Shown here piece after piece: positions 7,395 to 15,518 of a DNA stretch of 64,000 nt; position 1 is the first letter of the stretch, and each line of letters starts with the position of its first letter. The stretch lies in NCBI GenBank assembly GCA_023910675.1, contig JAAVWC010000002.1:186001-250000 (forward strand). The letters are read 5' to 3'. The translations under genes and the position numbers were made by a program. The notes beneath the pieces were generated by a model. The model had not been told where the DNA came from. It saw only the letters and a program-made list of their open reading frames with translations, and made no database searches. Source of the DNA: Gemmatimonas sp. Its GTDB lineage: Bacteria > Gemmatimonadota > Gemmatimonadetes > Gemmatimonadales > Gemmatimonadaceae.

Positions 7395-9490
7395 GCGCCC
7401 TGCTCCCCGCCAAGATCACGCCCCAGCACCTCCAGCGCGCCGCGTATGTGTATGTCCGCCAGTCGACGGTCACGCAGGTGCACGAGCATCTGGAGAGTCA
7501 GCGTCGGCAGTACGCGCTCGCCGAGCATGCGCGCACGTGGGGCTGGCAGCAGGTCGAAGTCGTCGACGACGACCTCGGACGCTCGGGCTCGGGGCGTGTC
7601 GTCCGACCTGGCTTCGAGCGACTGGTCGCGGCGGTGTGCGACGAGCATGTCGGCGCCGTCTTCGCTCTGGAGGCGTCGCGGCTCGCGCGCAACAATCGCG
7701 ATTGGCATCATCTCGTCGATCTCTGCGGGCTCACCGCCACGCTGCTGATCGACGGCGAGGGCGTGTATGACCCGCGTGACTTTAATGACCGGCTGCTGCT
7801 CGGCCTCAAGGGCACGATGAGTGAATGGGAGCTCGGCGTGCTACGTCAGCGCTCACTCGAAGCGCTGAGGCTGAAGGCATCACGCGGCGAATTGTATACC
7901 ACCGTGCCCATCGGGTACGTTCGCACGCGGGATGATCGCGTCGAGCTCGATCCAGATCTCCGCATTCAAAGCGCTATTCGGATGATCTTCCGCCAGTTTC
8001 TGGCGCTCGGCAGTCTGCGTCAGGTGCTGCTCTGGTGTCGGAGTGAGCACGTCACGCTCCCCGCCATCGAGTACGGGCCCTTCGGCCGCACCGTGGTGTG
8101 GAAGCTGCCGGTGTACAACACGATTCATAAGCTGGCCACGAATCCGATCTATGCGGGCGCCTACGTGTTCGGGCGTACCAAGACGGAGACGCGGGTGAGC
8201 GGTGGGCGTGCCAGTAAGCGCACCACGCGCCGCGAGGCCGCCGATTGGCCGGTCTTCCTGCCCGACCGTCATCCGGGCTATATCACGTGGGCCGAGTACG
8301 AAGCGCTCCAGACCCAGCGCCAGGAGAATGCGCAGATGCAGGGACGCATGAGTCGTGGCGCACCACGACATGGGACGGCGCTGCTCGCCGGTTTGCTCCG
8401 CTGTCGTCGCTGCGGGCGGCGTCTACACGTCACGTATAGTGGGGCGAATGGGAAAGTGCGCCGCTACGATTGTCGTGGGGCCATGGTCAATCACGGCACG
8501 GGGCACTGCCTGTCCTTCGGTAGTCTCGCCCTTGAGCGGGCCGTGGAAGACGCCATCTTCGCCGTGGTCGCGCCCGGCGCCATCGATGCCGCGCTCGCGG
8601 CGGCCGCACAGACGCAGGAGCAGCAGACCGAGCGGGAGGCACACGCCCGGCTCGCCCTCGAACAGCTCCGGTACGAAGCGGAGCGCGCCCGGCGTCAGTA
8701 CGATGCCGTGGATCCCGCCAATCGGCTGGTGGCGGCGGAATTGGAGCGTCGCTGGAATGCCGCCCTCGATGCGGTCGCGGCTCAGGAGCGCCACCTCGCG
8801 GGGCTGGCCACCATCAGCGCATCCCCCGCGGTCGACGTCGCGGGCCTGCGCGCCCTCGCTGAGGACCTGCCGCGTGTCTGGCAGGACTCGCGTACCGACG
8901 CGCGACTCAAGAAACGGCTCGTCCGCACGCTGATCGAGGAGCTCTTGGTCGATGTGAGCGCCGACGCGTCTCGACTTCATGTGATCGTCCGCTGGGCCGG
9001 CGGGCAGCACAGCGCCTTAGACGTGCGGAAGAAGCGCAAGGGCCAGCATCGCTTTTGCACGAGCGAGGACGTCGTCGACATTGTACGGGCTTTGGTGCGC
9101 GTCCTCCCCGATGGGCAGATTGCGGCCGTGCTCAATCGCCTCGGATACACCACCGGGCGTGGCAACACGTGGACTGCCACGCGGGTCGTGACGCTGCGCC
9201 ACACGCATGACCTGCCCGTCTTCGATCCAACGAGTACAGAACGCGATGGCTGGTGCACCCTCGAACAAGCCGCTGAACGGCTCGACGTCAGCCACACGGT
9301 GATCCGCTCCCTCATTTCCGGCGGGCTCCTCCCCGCCGAACAAGTGATCGCGACCGCTCCATGGGTCATTCGGACGACGGATCTCGCGGCGCCGGGCGTC
9401 CACGACTACGTCGCGCAGGTCCATCGGCGCCGGCGTGGTCCGCCAACTCCCGATGCCGCACAGTTATCTCTCACCCCATCAACGACATAG
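7391..9490 (+). CDS. Large serine recombinase
   Basis: 699 residues from the ATG at 7391. The N-terminal resolvase domain has YVRQS with the catalytic Ser at residue 25 and LEASRLARNNRDWHHLVDL; the recombinase domain covers about 170-330; a zinc ribbon follows (LLRCRRCGRRLHVTY ... GHCLS); then a long coiled-coil segment (about 410-480) and a C-terminal helix-turn-helix-like part (CTLEQAAERLDVSHTVIRSL). This is the large serine integrase/transposase architecture. An in-frame start upstream at 7103 would read through two other genes and is rejected in favour of the coupled ATG. Confidence 0.9.
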   Translation: MSALLPAKITPQHLQRAAYVYVRQSTVTQVHEHLESQRRQYALAEHARTWGWQQVEVVDDDLGRSGSGRVVRPGFERLVAAVCDEHVGAVFALEASRLARNNRDWHHLVDLCGLTATLLIDGEGVYDPRDFNDRLLLGLKGTMSEWELGVLRQRSLEALRLKASRGELYTTVPIGYVRTRDDRVELDPDLRIQSAIRMIFRQFLALGSLRQVLLWCRSEHVTLPAIEYGPFGRTVVWKLPVYNTIHKLATNPIYAGAYVFGRTKTETRVSGGRASKRTTRREAADWPVFLPDRHPGYITWAEYEALQTQRQENAQMQGRMSRGAPRHGTALLAGLLRCRRCGRRLHVTYSGANGKVRRYDCRGAMVNHGTGHCLSFGSLALERAVEDAIFAVVAPGAIDAALAAAAQTQEQQTEREAHARLALEQLRYEAERARRQYDAVDPANRLVAAELERRWNAALDAVAAQERHLAGLATISASPAVDVAGLRALAEDLPRVWQDSRTDARLKKRLVRTLIEELLVDVSADASRLHVIVRWAGGQHSALDVRKKRKGQHRFCTSEDVVDIVRALVRVLPDGQIAAVLNRLGYTTGRGNTWTATRVVTLRHTHDLPVFDPTSTERDGWCTLEQAAERLDVSHTVIRSLISGGLLPAEQVIATAPWVIRTTDLAAPGVHDYVAQVHRRRRGPPTPDAAQLSLTPSTT

Positions 9491-9517
9491 CGAGGTGACG
9501 TAGTATGTCGCTACCTC

Positions 9518-9901
9518 AGGTGGCCCGAGAAAGAGGACGTTGGTCTTCTCGCGCAGATAGGAACACGTCGCCAGGGTCTCGATCTGTCGACGATCCGCCT
9601 TCGGCTGAAAGCCCCAATCAAACGCTTCCAGCGTCTTGCCTGGTGGTAAGCCCGAGAGCTTGAGCATGGTCGTGATGCGGCGCTCGTCTTTCCGCTCGAG
9701 CTGACTCGTGAGCAGCAGATCGAGGAAGGCGAGCGGGCTCAGGTCTTCGCGCGCGGCTTGTGCGACGAGCTCTGGCAGCACCAGCGCGGGATGCTCAAGG
9801 CCGAGCGTGGTGAGCTTGGCGACGACCGGGTCCAGCGTCGTCTGTCCACTCGCGGCGGGAACGGGCGGGCGGGCGATCCCGCGCTTCGGGAGCGTGCTCA
9901 T
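9518..9901 (-). pseudogene. IstB helper ATPase, 5' part
   Basis: Starts at the ATG at 9901, which overlaps the istA stop (ATGA). Encodes the IstB N-terminal domain, with LLTSQLERKDERRITTMLKL and EAFDWGFQPKADRRQIETLA, and then the first half of Walker A (NVLFLGPP) before the recombinase element begins. Reading into the insert adds about ten foreign residues and stops. Confidence 0.85.
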
Positions 9902-11208
9902 GACGGCTCCCCCACGAGGGCGTCGAGGAGGTGCGCGTACTGCGCCATCGGGCGGGCGACGGCCGACGGCGCCGGGAAGCGCTCGAGGACGGTCGCGGCC
10001 AGCTGCTGCTGCGCGCGACGCCCCAGCGGTGTGGGTGCGAGCACCTCGCTCGTGCTCTCGCCGCAGAAATGCGCGTCATCGATCACGAGACGCGCCGCGG
10101 TCCGGCGCGCATGGCGCGCAATCTCTCGCCCCTCGGCCCACACCACGACGTGCTGCGCCGTGCCGCGGACGTCGACGGTGCGACCGACCCACACAAAGGG
10201 CACCGTGTAGCGACGCCCCTCGAAGCTCACGAGGCAGTCGCGACTCACGCGCCGCGCCACGACACAATCGAAGAGCTCATGGAGCGTCGGCACGGGCTGC
10301 AGCAGGCGCTGCTCCTGGGCGAAGGCCTCCGCGATCAGCGAGCCGGTGATCGGACAGCGCCGCGTCGCGTGCCACTCCGCACTGCGCTCATCCAACGCCG
10401 CCTGTAGCGTGGGCACGTCGGGCCAGTCATGCACGAAGAGATCCGCAAAGTCGACCCGGGCGGTCCGCACCGCCCGCTCGGTCTTGCCCTTATCGCTGCC
10501 CATCGCGCGGCGACACGGATCGACGGCGAAGCCACACGTCTTCGCAAATGTCGCGAACGCGGGCGTCAGCACCGCCGTCGGCCCCGCCCCGGAGGCGACC
10601 GCAGTGCGCAGCTTATCAAGGCGCACCCACAACGGCACGCCGCCGTAGCGGGTGAAGATCGCCACGTGGCCGGACTGCCACGCAAGCTGATGCATCGTGG
10701 GACTCATCCACACAAAGCGGGCGCGCGAATGCGACAGCGTCCCGATCAGGCCGTGCAGCGGCTGGCGCGCGCCGCCAATCCGCACGCCGACGTCAAACCA
10801 ATCGTGCTGCGCCTGCACCCCGGCCGGCGTCTCCACGCGTCGAATCGCGCGCACGGCCGACGCCGGGAACGCGCGCTCCAGGTAGCGTCGCACGGACTGG
10901 TAGCTGCCCGCGTAGTCGAACTCGCGGCGCAGGACGCCGTGCACCACCGACGCCTCGACGCGATCCCTCGCCTCGCCCCCGACGCGCGGATCAGCAAAGC
11001 GCGCGAGCACCGCCGCGATACGGGCCTCCCATCCATGGACCACCGACTTGCGATCCCGACGCCCATCGGGCGCCGCCTCCGCGCGCGCTAAGTGATATCG
11101 CAGGGTCGACTCATCGACCCCGAAGTCCCGGGCCACCTGCCGCACCGGAACCTCCCGCGCCACCATCTCTCGCATCACCATCACATGCTCCTGCCGCAGC
11201 CGTGCCAT
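9898..11208 (-). CDS. istA: IS21 transposase IstA
   Basis: 436 residues. N-terminal helix-turn-helix (VPVRQVARDFGVDESTLRYH), then an RNase H-fold integrase core: GVQAQHDWFDVGVRIGG with the first Asp, the second Asp region around RFVWMSPTM to TRYGGVPLWVRLD, and GSDKGKTERAVR with the Glu, followed by the IstA C-terminal beta-barrel region (RRYTVPFVWVGRTVDVR). Intact and normal in length, but its partner IstB is broken by the recombinase insertion, so transposition would need IstB supplied in trans. Confidence 0.9.
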   Translation of the reverse strand: MARLRQEHVMVMREMVAREVPVRQVARDFGVDESTLRYHLARAEAAPDGRRDRKSVVHGWEARIAAVLARFADPRVGGEARDRVEASVVHGVLRREFDYAGSYQSVRRYLERAFPASAVRAIRRVETPAGVQAQHDWFDVGVRIGGARQPLHGLIGTLSHSRARFVWMSPTMHQLAWQSGHVAIFTRYGGVPLWVRLDKLRTAVASGAGPTAVLTPAFATFAKTCGFAVDPCRRAMGSDKGKTERAVRTARVDFADLFVHDWPDVPTLQAALDERSAEWHATRRCPITGSLIAEAFAQEQRLLQPVPTLHELFDCVVARRVSRDCLVSFEGRRYTVPFVWVGRTVDVRGTAQHVVVWAEGREIARHARRTAARLVIDDAHFCGESTSEVLAPTPLGRRAQQQLAATVLERFPAPSAVARPMAQYAHLLDALVGEPS

Positions 11209-11339
11209 GATCTCCTCCGTGCTGGGGGCCTCGGGCTGCTAGAGCCCAGTCACGAAGGGGGCCGCCTCCGGCGGCCCCGTCAATGGCGGCTGCGGGAATT
11301 TGCCTGTACATCGGTGCGGGAATTTGGGTGTACTTCTAC

Positions 11340-11397
11340 ACACTCCGTTCGCCTGCCGCATTGTTGTGAGGCCCCGCGGCAGAACTTTGCGTTATGC
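11340..11397 (+). repeat. Partial attC-like site (3' half), cut by IS21
   Basis: Contains ATTGTTGTGAGGCCCCGCGG then GGCAGAACTTTGC and ends in GTTATGC. The same block is present in the complete site at 18684-18790, where it is the right arm of a hairpin. The left arm is missing here because the IS21 right end starts immediately upstream. Confidence 0.6.
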
Positions 11398-11443
11398 GCA
11401 TCGAGGCAGGAATGGACGCGCGCGGCGGGGCTACTGGCGCGTT

Positions 11444-11462
11444 GTATATGATCAGCATATAC
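11444..11462 (+). promoter_or_regulatory. Palindromic operator of the brnTA operon
   Basis: GTATATGATCAGCATATAC has perfect 7-base arms around a 5-base centre and ends 7 bases before the brnT start. BrnA antitoxins autoregulate their operon by binding such operators; this is a sequence-based inference. Confidence 0.6.
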
Positions 11463-11469
11463 TTTCAGG

Positions 11470-11790
11470 GTGACTGATTTTTCCGCCTTCGCGGCCCGAC
11501 TGGCCGGCTTTGACTGGGATCGCGGGAATGCGGAGAAGAACTGGGCTCGGCATGCGGTCTCACGGAACGAAGCCGAGGAAGTCTTTTTTCATGAGCCGGT
11601 GCTGCTGGCCGAGGATGCCAAGCACTCCACCCGAGAGCCGCGCTACCTCGTGCTGGGCCGTACGGCGGCGGATCGGCGACTCGCGGTGATGTTTACCGTG
11701 CGTCGCGATCTGGTCCGTGTGATTTCAGCCCGGCCGATGAGTCGAAAGGAGCGAACCCTGTATGGCAAAACCCCGCACGAAGCCCCGTAA
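11470..11790 (+). CDS. brnT: BrnT-family toxin
   Basis: 106 residues from a GTG at 11470. Carries the BrnT signature: FDWDRGNAEKNWARHAVSRN, EAEEVFFHEPVLL, RYLVLGRTAADRRLAVMFTV and a C-terminal RVISARPMSRKERTLY. BrnT toxins are RelE-fold ribonucleases that arrest translation and are neutralised by BrnA. The 3' end overlaps brnA by 29 bases. First gene after the attC half-site, in cassette orientation. Confidence 0.85.
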   Translation: MTDFSAFAARLAGFDWDRGNAEKNWARHAVSRNEAEEVFFHEPVLLAEDAKHSTREPRYLVLGRTAADRRLAVMFTVRRDLVRVISARPMSRKERTLYGKTPHEAP

Positions 11791-12055
11791 GTCGATCCCG
11801 ACGTTCCGCTCCGAAGACGAGGAGCGGGCGTTCTGGGCGACGGCGGATACGTCCGAGTATTTCGAGTATCCGCAGGCGACCCGCGTGGCGTTTCCGAATC
11901 TGAAGCCGTCCACCGCGACGATCTCGCTGCGCCTCCCACAAGGGCTCCTCGACGAGCTCAAGGTGTTGGCGAATCAGCGTGATGTCCCGTACCAGTCGCT
12001 CCTCAAGGTGTACTTGGCGGAGCGCATTGCCGCCGAACGGCGCGCGAGCGCATAA
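11762..12055 (+). CDS. brnA: BrnA-family antitoxin
   Basis: 97 residues: IPTFRSEDEERAFWATAD near the N-terminus and TISLRLPQGLLDELKVLANQ, the ribbon-helix-helix DNA-binding part of BrnA/CopG-type antitoxins, followed by YQSLLKVYLAERI. Overlaps brnT and shares its promoter; expected to bind both toxin and the palindrome upstream of brnT. Its TAA lies inside the following attC-like site, as usual for integron cassettes. Confidence 0.85.
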   Translation: MAKPRTKPRKSIPTFRSEDEERAFWATADTSEYFEYPQATRVAFPNLKPSTATISLRLPQGLLDELKVLANQRDVPYQSLLKVYLAERIAAERRASA

Positions 12056-12168
12056 CGTATCGCTGCTGCCGACAGCGACGATGCGGTGCGCCGTGTAACT
12101 GCGGCGCTGACGCGCCTCCGTTCACGGCTATTTGTGAAGAGTCGCTGCAGCAGAGCGCAGCGTTAGAT
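12051..12168 (+). repeat. attC-like recombination site
   Basis: Begins at CATAACG overlapping the brnA stop and ends in GTTAGAT (12162-12168). CGCTGCTGC near the start pairs with GCAGCAG near the end, giving the folded-hairpin organisation of integron attC sites. 118 bp. Confidence 0.65.
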
Positions 12169-12258
12169 GGCTGACTGGCCTCGCCGCAGTGCCGGCCGTC
12201 GATTCTTCGCACGCGCTAGACTTTAAGTACACCTACCAAGCCTAAACCACCTGGATCG

Positions 12259-13740
12259 ATGCCAAGCTATAAGTGGGAGCGACTAGAGCCGCTGAGCCCT
12301 GATGATCGGTCAATTGACCTCGCGGCGATCCGGCCGCTCTATGAGAGCTGGCATACTCTCCGGAAGCAGCTCAAGGAGTCTAGTCCCGGTAGCCTAACCA
12401 AGTTCTCTGCTGAGCTCGTCCGACGCCTTAGCGTTGAAACGGGAATCATCGAGCGCATCTACGATGTGGATCGGGGCACCACAGAGGTTCTTGTCGAGGC
12501 GGGCTTTAGAGAAGATCTGGTGGCCCGCTCGGGCACAGATGTGGAGCCGGCGCGGCTCATTACGATCCTGAAAGACCACGAAGCCGCAATACAGCTTGTG
12601 ATGGATTGTGTCGGTCAGAGCAGAGCGCTGACCAAGGGGCTCATGCATGAGCTTCACGCGACATTAACGCGGCACCATGAGACTACCGTCGCCGTCGACC
12701 AGTTCGGCAAGCACTTCGAGGTTCCGCTACAACACGGAAAGTTCAAGGATCAGCCGAACAATCCAGCGCGACCAGATGGAATCGTTCACGAATACTGTCC
12801 GCCTGTTCATGTAGATGCAGAAGTAGATCGACTTCTCTCCCTGATCGAAGAGTACCAAGAGGAGGATCCGATCATCGTTGCGGCATGGTCTCATCATCGC
12901 TTCACACAGATCCATCCGTACCAAGACGGAAATGGTCGTGTTGGCCGCACGTTGACCACGATGCACCTGCTTCAACACAACCTGCTTCCGTTGGTTGTTG
13001 ATCGAGATCTTCGCCCAGAGTATCTCGATGCTCTTGAAGCCGCAGACTTCGGTGATCTGACTGCGCTTGCACAGCTCTTCGCCCGGCTACAACGGAACGC
13101 CATCCTGCAAGCGCTTAGCATCGACACCAGTGCTGTGCCGGCAGATACTCGTTCGCTGTCCTCCTCAGTCATCGACAGCATCGGCGCGAAGCTCGCAAAG
13201 AAGCAGCAGCAGAAGCACATCGAGTATCGCGAAGTAAACAATCTCGCACTGGCACTTCGAGGTACAGCGCGACTCAAGGTGCAAGCGACCCTCAATGCCT
13301 TGAAGGAATCGGTGGCCGTACTGGCTGAGCCGGACATCCATATTCGGAACGGGGGGCCAGATCAGGGGAACTCGCATTGGTACAAGTTCGACGTGATCAA
13401 GTCGAGCGAGCGTTCCGGAAAGTTCGTGAACTTCACTGAAGACCACTACTTCCTAAAGTCCACGTTTCGACTTGTCCGAGAGCGACTCGTCTTTGTCGTT
13501 TCGTTCCATCACGTCGGCCGGGAGCTTACAGGAATTATGGAGGCCACTAGCTTTGCTCGGCTCGAATCGTTCGAGGGCTCAGACGATCGAGAGAGTATAG
13601 CGGAGGAATTCACGCCATGTTCGCTCGAGCCATTCGTCATCACGTGGCAAACAGAGCAGAATGAGATTCGCGCCGCATTCGAACGGTGGTTGGACTCTGC
13701 TCTCGCTGTCGCGATCAAGGAGTTCGGCGACCGCCTTTAG
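12259..13740 (+). CDS. Fic-domain protein (predicted AMP-transferase), cassette-borne
   Basis: 493 residues. The Fic motif HPYQDGNGRVGR carries the catalytic His at residue 219, preceded by WSHHRFTQI. In the N-terminal part, ETGIIERIYD (residues 60-69) sits where class II Fic enzymes carry the autoinhibitory (S/T)xxxE(G/N) helix; Thr61 and Glu65 are present but the next residue is Arg66 rather than Gly/Asn. The C-terminal 200 residues resemble a winged-helix regulatory part. Local GC content is lower than in the neighbouring core genes and the gene is flanked by attC-like sites, both signs of acquisition. No separate antitoxin gene is next to it. Confidence 0.85.
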   Translation: MPSYKWERLEPLSPDDRSIDLAAIRPLYESWHTLRKQLKESSPGSLTKFSAELVRRLSVETGIIERIYDVDRGTTEVLVEAGFREDLVARSGTDVEPARLITILKDHEAAIQLVMDCVGQSRALTKGLMHELHATLTRHHETTVAVDQFGKHFEVPLQHGKFKDQPNNPARPDGIVHEYCPPVHVDAEVDRLLSLIEEYQEEDPIIVAAWSHHRFTQIHPYQDGNGRVGRTLTTMHLLQHNLLPLVVDRDLRPEYLDALEAADFGDLTALAQLFARLQRNAILQALSIDTSAVPADTRSLSSSVIDSIGAKLAKKQQQKHIEYREVNNLALALRGTARLKVQATLNALKESVAVLAEPDIHIRNGGPDQGNSHWYKFDVIKSSERSGKFVNFTEDHYFLKSTFRLVRERLVFVVSFHHVGRELTGIMEATSFARLESFEGSDDRESIAEEFTPCSLEPFVITWQTEQNEIRAAFERWLDSALAVAIKEFGDRL

Positions 13741-13799
13741 CTGAGGTCGCTCTCAAGAGGCATCGCCAGTTTGCGTACCCTCGCGGCTCGCGCTCGCCA

Positions 13800-13908
13800 T
13801 CTAACCTTGCGTTGCTATTGACAGGGCCGCTGCGGAGTGCTCCCTGTTCGCTGCGCTCACTGGTCGCAATTTATTGAAGGGCCCTGCAAGAGAACGCGAG
13901 CGTTATAC
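13800..13908 (+). repeat. attC-like recombination site
   Basis: Starts near CTAACCTTGCGTTGC and ends in GTTATAC. GACAGGGCC near the left pairs with GGGCCCTG on the right, and TTGCGTT with AACGCGAG. The end motif departs from GTTRRRY by one base. 109 bp, about 60 bp after the Fic stop. Confidence 0.55.
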
Positions 13909-13980
13909 CTCAAACGTGCTTTACTCTCACTAAGCAACGGCTTTCCGAGAAAACACCCACCGCTATTCCGGAGTACATGT

Positions 13981-14259
13981 ATGAGCTGGGGTCGAATGCT
14001 GCTGTTGGGAAACGTGGGGCAGCAACTTGATATCGAGGATATCGAGGATGATATGGTCCGCCTGCGCGCCCGCATTACGAGTCAACAAACCACGGATCGT
14101 AGCCAGGATGCGGCGCTTATCACCCTGCGGCGCGAGGTCACGGATCTGAAACTCGTCGTGGGGGAACTTGCCCGCCTCTTGGTCGCCACTGGGGCGTTGC
14201 CCGCCGAAGCCGTTGAGCGGTTGGTGCGTGGCGTAGATCGCACTGCCGCTACTCCGTAG
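13981..14259 (+). CDS. Small coiled-coil hypothetical protein, cassette-borne
   Basis: 92 residues from the ATG at 13981 (an ATG at 13996 is also possible). LGNVGQQLDIEDIEDDMVRL is followed by a predicted coiled coil (VTDLKLVVGELARLLV) and a short acidic/basic tail. No family recognised. It lies between two attC-like sites in cassette orientation. Confidence 0.5.
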   Translation: MSWGRMLLLGNVGQQLDIEDIEDDMVRLRARITSQQTTDRSQDAALITLRREVTDLKLVVGELARLLVATGALPAEAVERLVRGVDRTAATP

Positions 14260-14267
14260 CAGACTTG

Positions 14268-14355
14268 ACCTCACCGTGACGCTTCGACGAGGTCGACGCA
14301 GGAGCGGGCCGTCGACCATTCTCGCCCACTGAAGTATACTCAACAAGCGTTGGAT
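14268..14355 (+). repeat. attC-like recombination site
   Basis: Ends in GTTGGAT, a perfect GTTRRRY. CGCTTCGACGAG (14280-14291) pairs imperfectly with CTCAACAAGCG just before the end motif, and GTCGAC occurs in both arms. It also contains TATACT near 14334, which could serve as the -10 of the hicB promoter. Confidence 0.5.
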
Positions 14356-14375
14356 TCGTTCCCGTGGAGGATTCC

Positions 14376-14582
14376 GTGTTTCTGACCCTCGAAGTTGATC
14401 GTGAAACGGATGGCCGATTTATGGCTGAGGTACCTGATCTTCCGGGCGTTCTCGCCTACGGCGTGACGGAACAAGAAGCGGTGGCGCGCGTGCAGGCGCT
14501 CGCGCTGCGCGTGCTGGCGGATCGACTAGAGAATGGCGAGCCGGTGCCGAGCCTGCTGCCGCTCGATTTTCGCGCCGCGTAG
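14376..14582 (+). CDS. hicB: HicB-family antitoxin
   Basis: 68 residues. FLTLEVDRETDGRFMAEVPD and LPGVLAYGVTEQEAVARVQ are the HicB partial RNase H-fold core. The GTG at 14376 is preferred because GGAGG lies 5 bases upstream; a GTG at 14364 is in frame. HicB sequesters the HicA ribonuclease. The antitoxin gene precedes the toxin here. Confidence 0.85.
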   Translation: MFLTLEVDRETDGRFMAEVPDLPGVLAYGVTEQEAVARVQALALRVLADRLENGEPVPSLLPLDFRAA

Positions 14583-14600
14583 TCGCTGAGCGCGCTGCAG

Positions 14601-14813
14601 ATGAGTGAGTGGCCGTCGGCGAAAGCGCGGCGTGTAATGGCTGCGCTCTTGCGCATCGGTTGGACCGTGAAGCGAACAGCGAGTTCCCATAAAGTCTTGG
14701 CCCGGGACGGTTGGCCGGATACGGTGTTCGCCTTTCATGATGGGGACGAAGTGGGCCCACGGATGCTCGCCCGCTTGGCGAAGCGAACGGGATTGCAGCC
14801 TGAGGACCTGTAA
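14601..14813 (+). CDS. hicA: HicA-family mRNA interferase toxin
   Basis: 70 residues with the double-stranded-RNA-binding-like HicA fold. The catalytic His is His30 in RTASSHKVLARDGW, and the C-terminus has MLARLAKRTGLQPEDL. Encoded 18 bases after hicB in the same cassette. Confidence 0.85.
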   Translation: MSEWPSAKARRVMAALLRIGWTVKRTASSHKVLARDGWPDTVFAFHDGDEVGPRMLARLAKRTGLQPEDL

Positions 14814-14831
14814 AGCGGCCGATATGCCGAC

Positions 14832-14922
14832 GCATAAGGATGCTTGCTGCAGTCGGGCGTACACGGTAGCGCGCTCCGCGCGCATCATGTTTGAGCGCCC
14901 GCTGCAGAAGCCAGCGTTAGGT
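14832..14922 (+). repeat. attC-like recombination site
   Basis: Begins around GCATAAGG, has GCTTGCTGCAG in the left arm and CTGCAGAAGC in the right arm, and ends CCAGC-GTTAGGT, a perfect GTTRRRY end. 91 bp, starting about 20 bases after the hicA stop. Confidence 0.65.
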
Positions 14923-14928
14923 GGATCT

Positions 14929-15420
14929 ATGAAGACTCCTCGCAAGTCTGATCTCGAAGTAGGGAAAGGCCGGATTATTCGAAGATTCACAGAGCAAGAA
15001 GCCCGGCAGCTCGTCAGAGAATGGATTGGCGTGTACGCAAAGCATGCTGAGGGAGCCAATATCGAGGCATTCCTCTGGCATGCGTTCAGCTCCGGCGTAT
15101 TTCCATCCGTTTGCAAGCGAGAGGCAGAGCTGCAATACGCCGAGCAAGTTGCTTCGGAGATTGTCGTTCTTTCGAATGATCGAGTATCGGCCCTTCTGAC
15201 TGATTCGTTGCCGACGCAATGCAGCGTTTCGGACTATCTGGTGTTCCCAAAGAACCTTGCATGGTCGATGGCATTTACTCATGAAGATGGATGGCTGGGG
15301 CCCTACTTCGCGAAGAATGCAAGCCACGATTCTCTGGTTGCCGAAAACATCAGGCGTAGTCGCGATATGCAGCGCAAAACGCTGGAGGCCGAGCGAGCCA
15401 AGCGCGAGGGTTGGCTGTGA
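14929..15420 (+). CDS. DUF4275-like hypothetical protein, cassette-borne
   Basis: 163 residues from the ATG at 14929, just after the attC end. The centre has ARQLVREWIGVYAKHAEGAN and the C-terminal part DYLVFPKNLAWSMAFTHEDG followed by WLGPYF, a pattern recalled from DUF4275 proteins (small, unknown function, some in immunity-type loci). The GC content is lower than its surroundings. Assignment tentative. Confidence 0.55.
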   Translation: MKTPRKSDLEVGKGRIIRRFTEQEARQLVREWIGVYAKHAEGANIEAFLWHAFSSGVFPSVCKREAELQYAEQVASEIVVLSNDRVSALLTDSLPTQCSVSDYLVFPKNLAWSMAFTHEDGWLGPYFAKNASHDSLVAENIRRSRDMQRKTLEAERAKREGWL

Positions 15421-15427
15421 TAGATCC

Positions 15428-15500
15428 ACCCAACTATTCGTTCAAGCGGACAGATCAATCGCTTTGCGATTGATGCTGCCGCTTAACTCACGCGTTAGCA
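15428..15500 (+). repeat. attC site, canonical in both core motifs
   Basis: Begins with ACCCAAC (matching RYYYAAC) and ends with GTTAGCA (close to GTTRRRY). CAAGCGGAC in the left arm pairs with GCCGCTT in the right arm, around the inner palindrome ATCAATCGCTTTGCGATTGA. At 73 bp it has the compact size of textbook attC sites. The clearest site in the array together with 19338-19427. Confidence 0.75.
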
Positions 15501-15518
15501 CGCTACGGGCTCTTGTGC

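Larger units (their letters stand above)
6837..9517 (+). mobile_element. Serine-recombinase mobile element inserted in istB
   Basis: The borders are defined by where the istB reading frame breaks: ...CTCGGGCCACCT on one side and GGGCGTCGGCAAAAGC on the other, which rejoin as the GPPGVGKS codons. The 2.68-kb insert carries three overlapping plus-strand genes (DUF5372-like, small ORF, large serine recombinase) and nothing else. The ends hold short related motifs (CGACATGATG at the left; CGACATACTA at the right on the other strand), possibly half-att sites. No long inverted repeats or target duplication are visible, consistent with serine-recombinase integration. Confidence 0.75.
6310..11336 (-). 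mobile_element. IS21-family element, interrupted by a serine-recombinase element
   Basis: Left end AAGTACACCCAAATTCCCGC and the right end read inward, identical over these 20 bases, form the terminal inverted repeat. Inside each end a second copy of the repeat (GGCAAATCCCCGCAG / GGCAAATTCCCGCAG) follows, the multiple terminal binding sites typical of IS21. It carries istA and istB; istB is split by a 2.7-kb insertion, so the element can no longer make IstB. The right end cuts an attC-like site; the left flank is an IS91-like tail. Confidence 0.85.
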
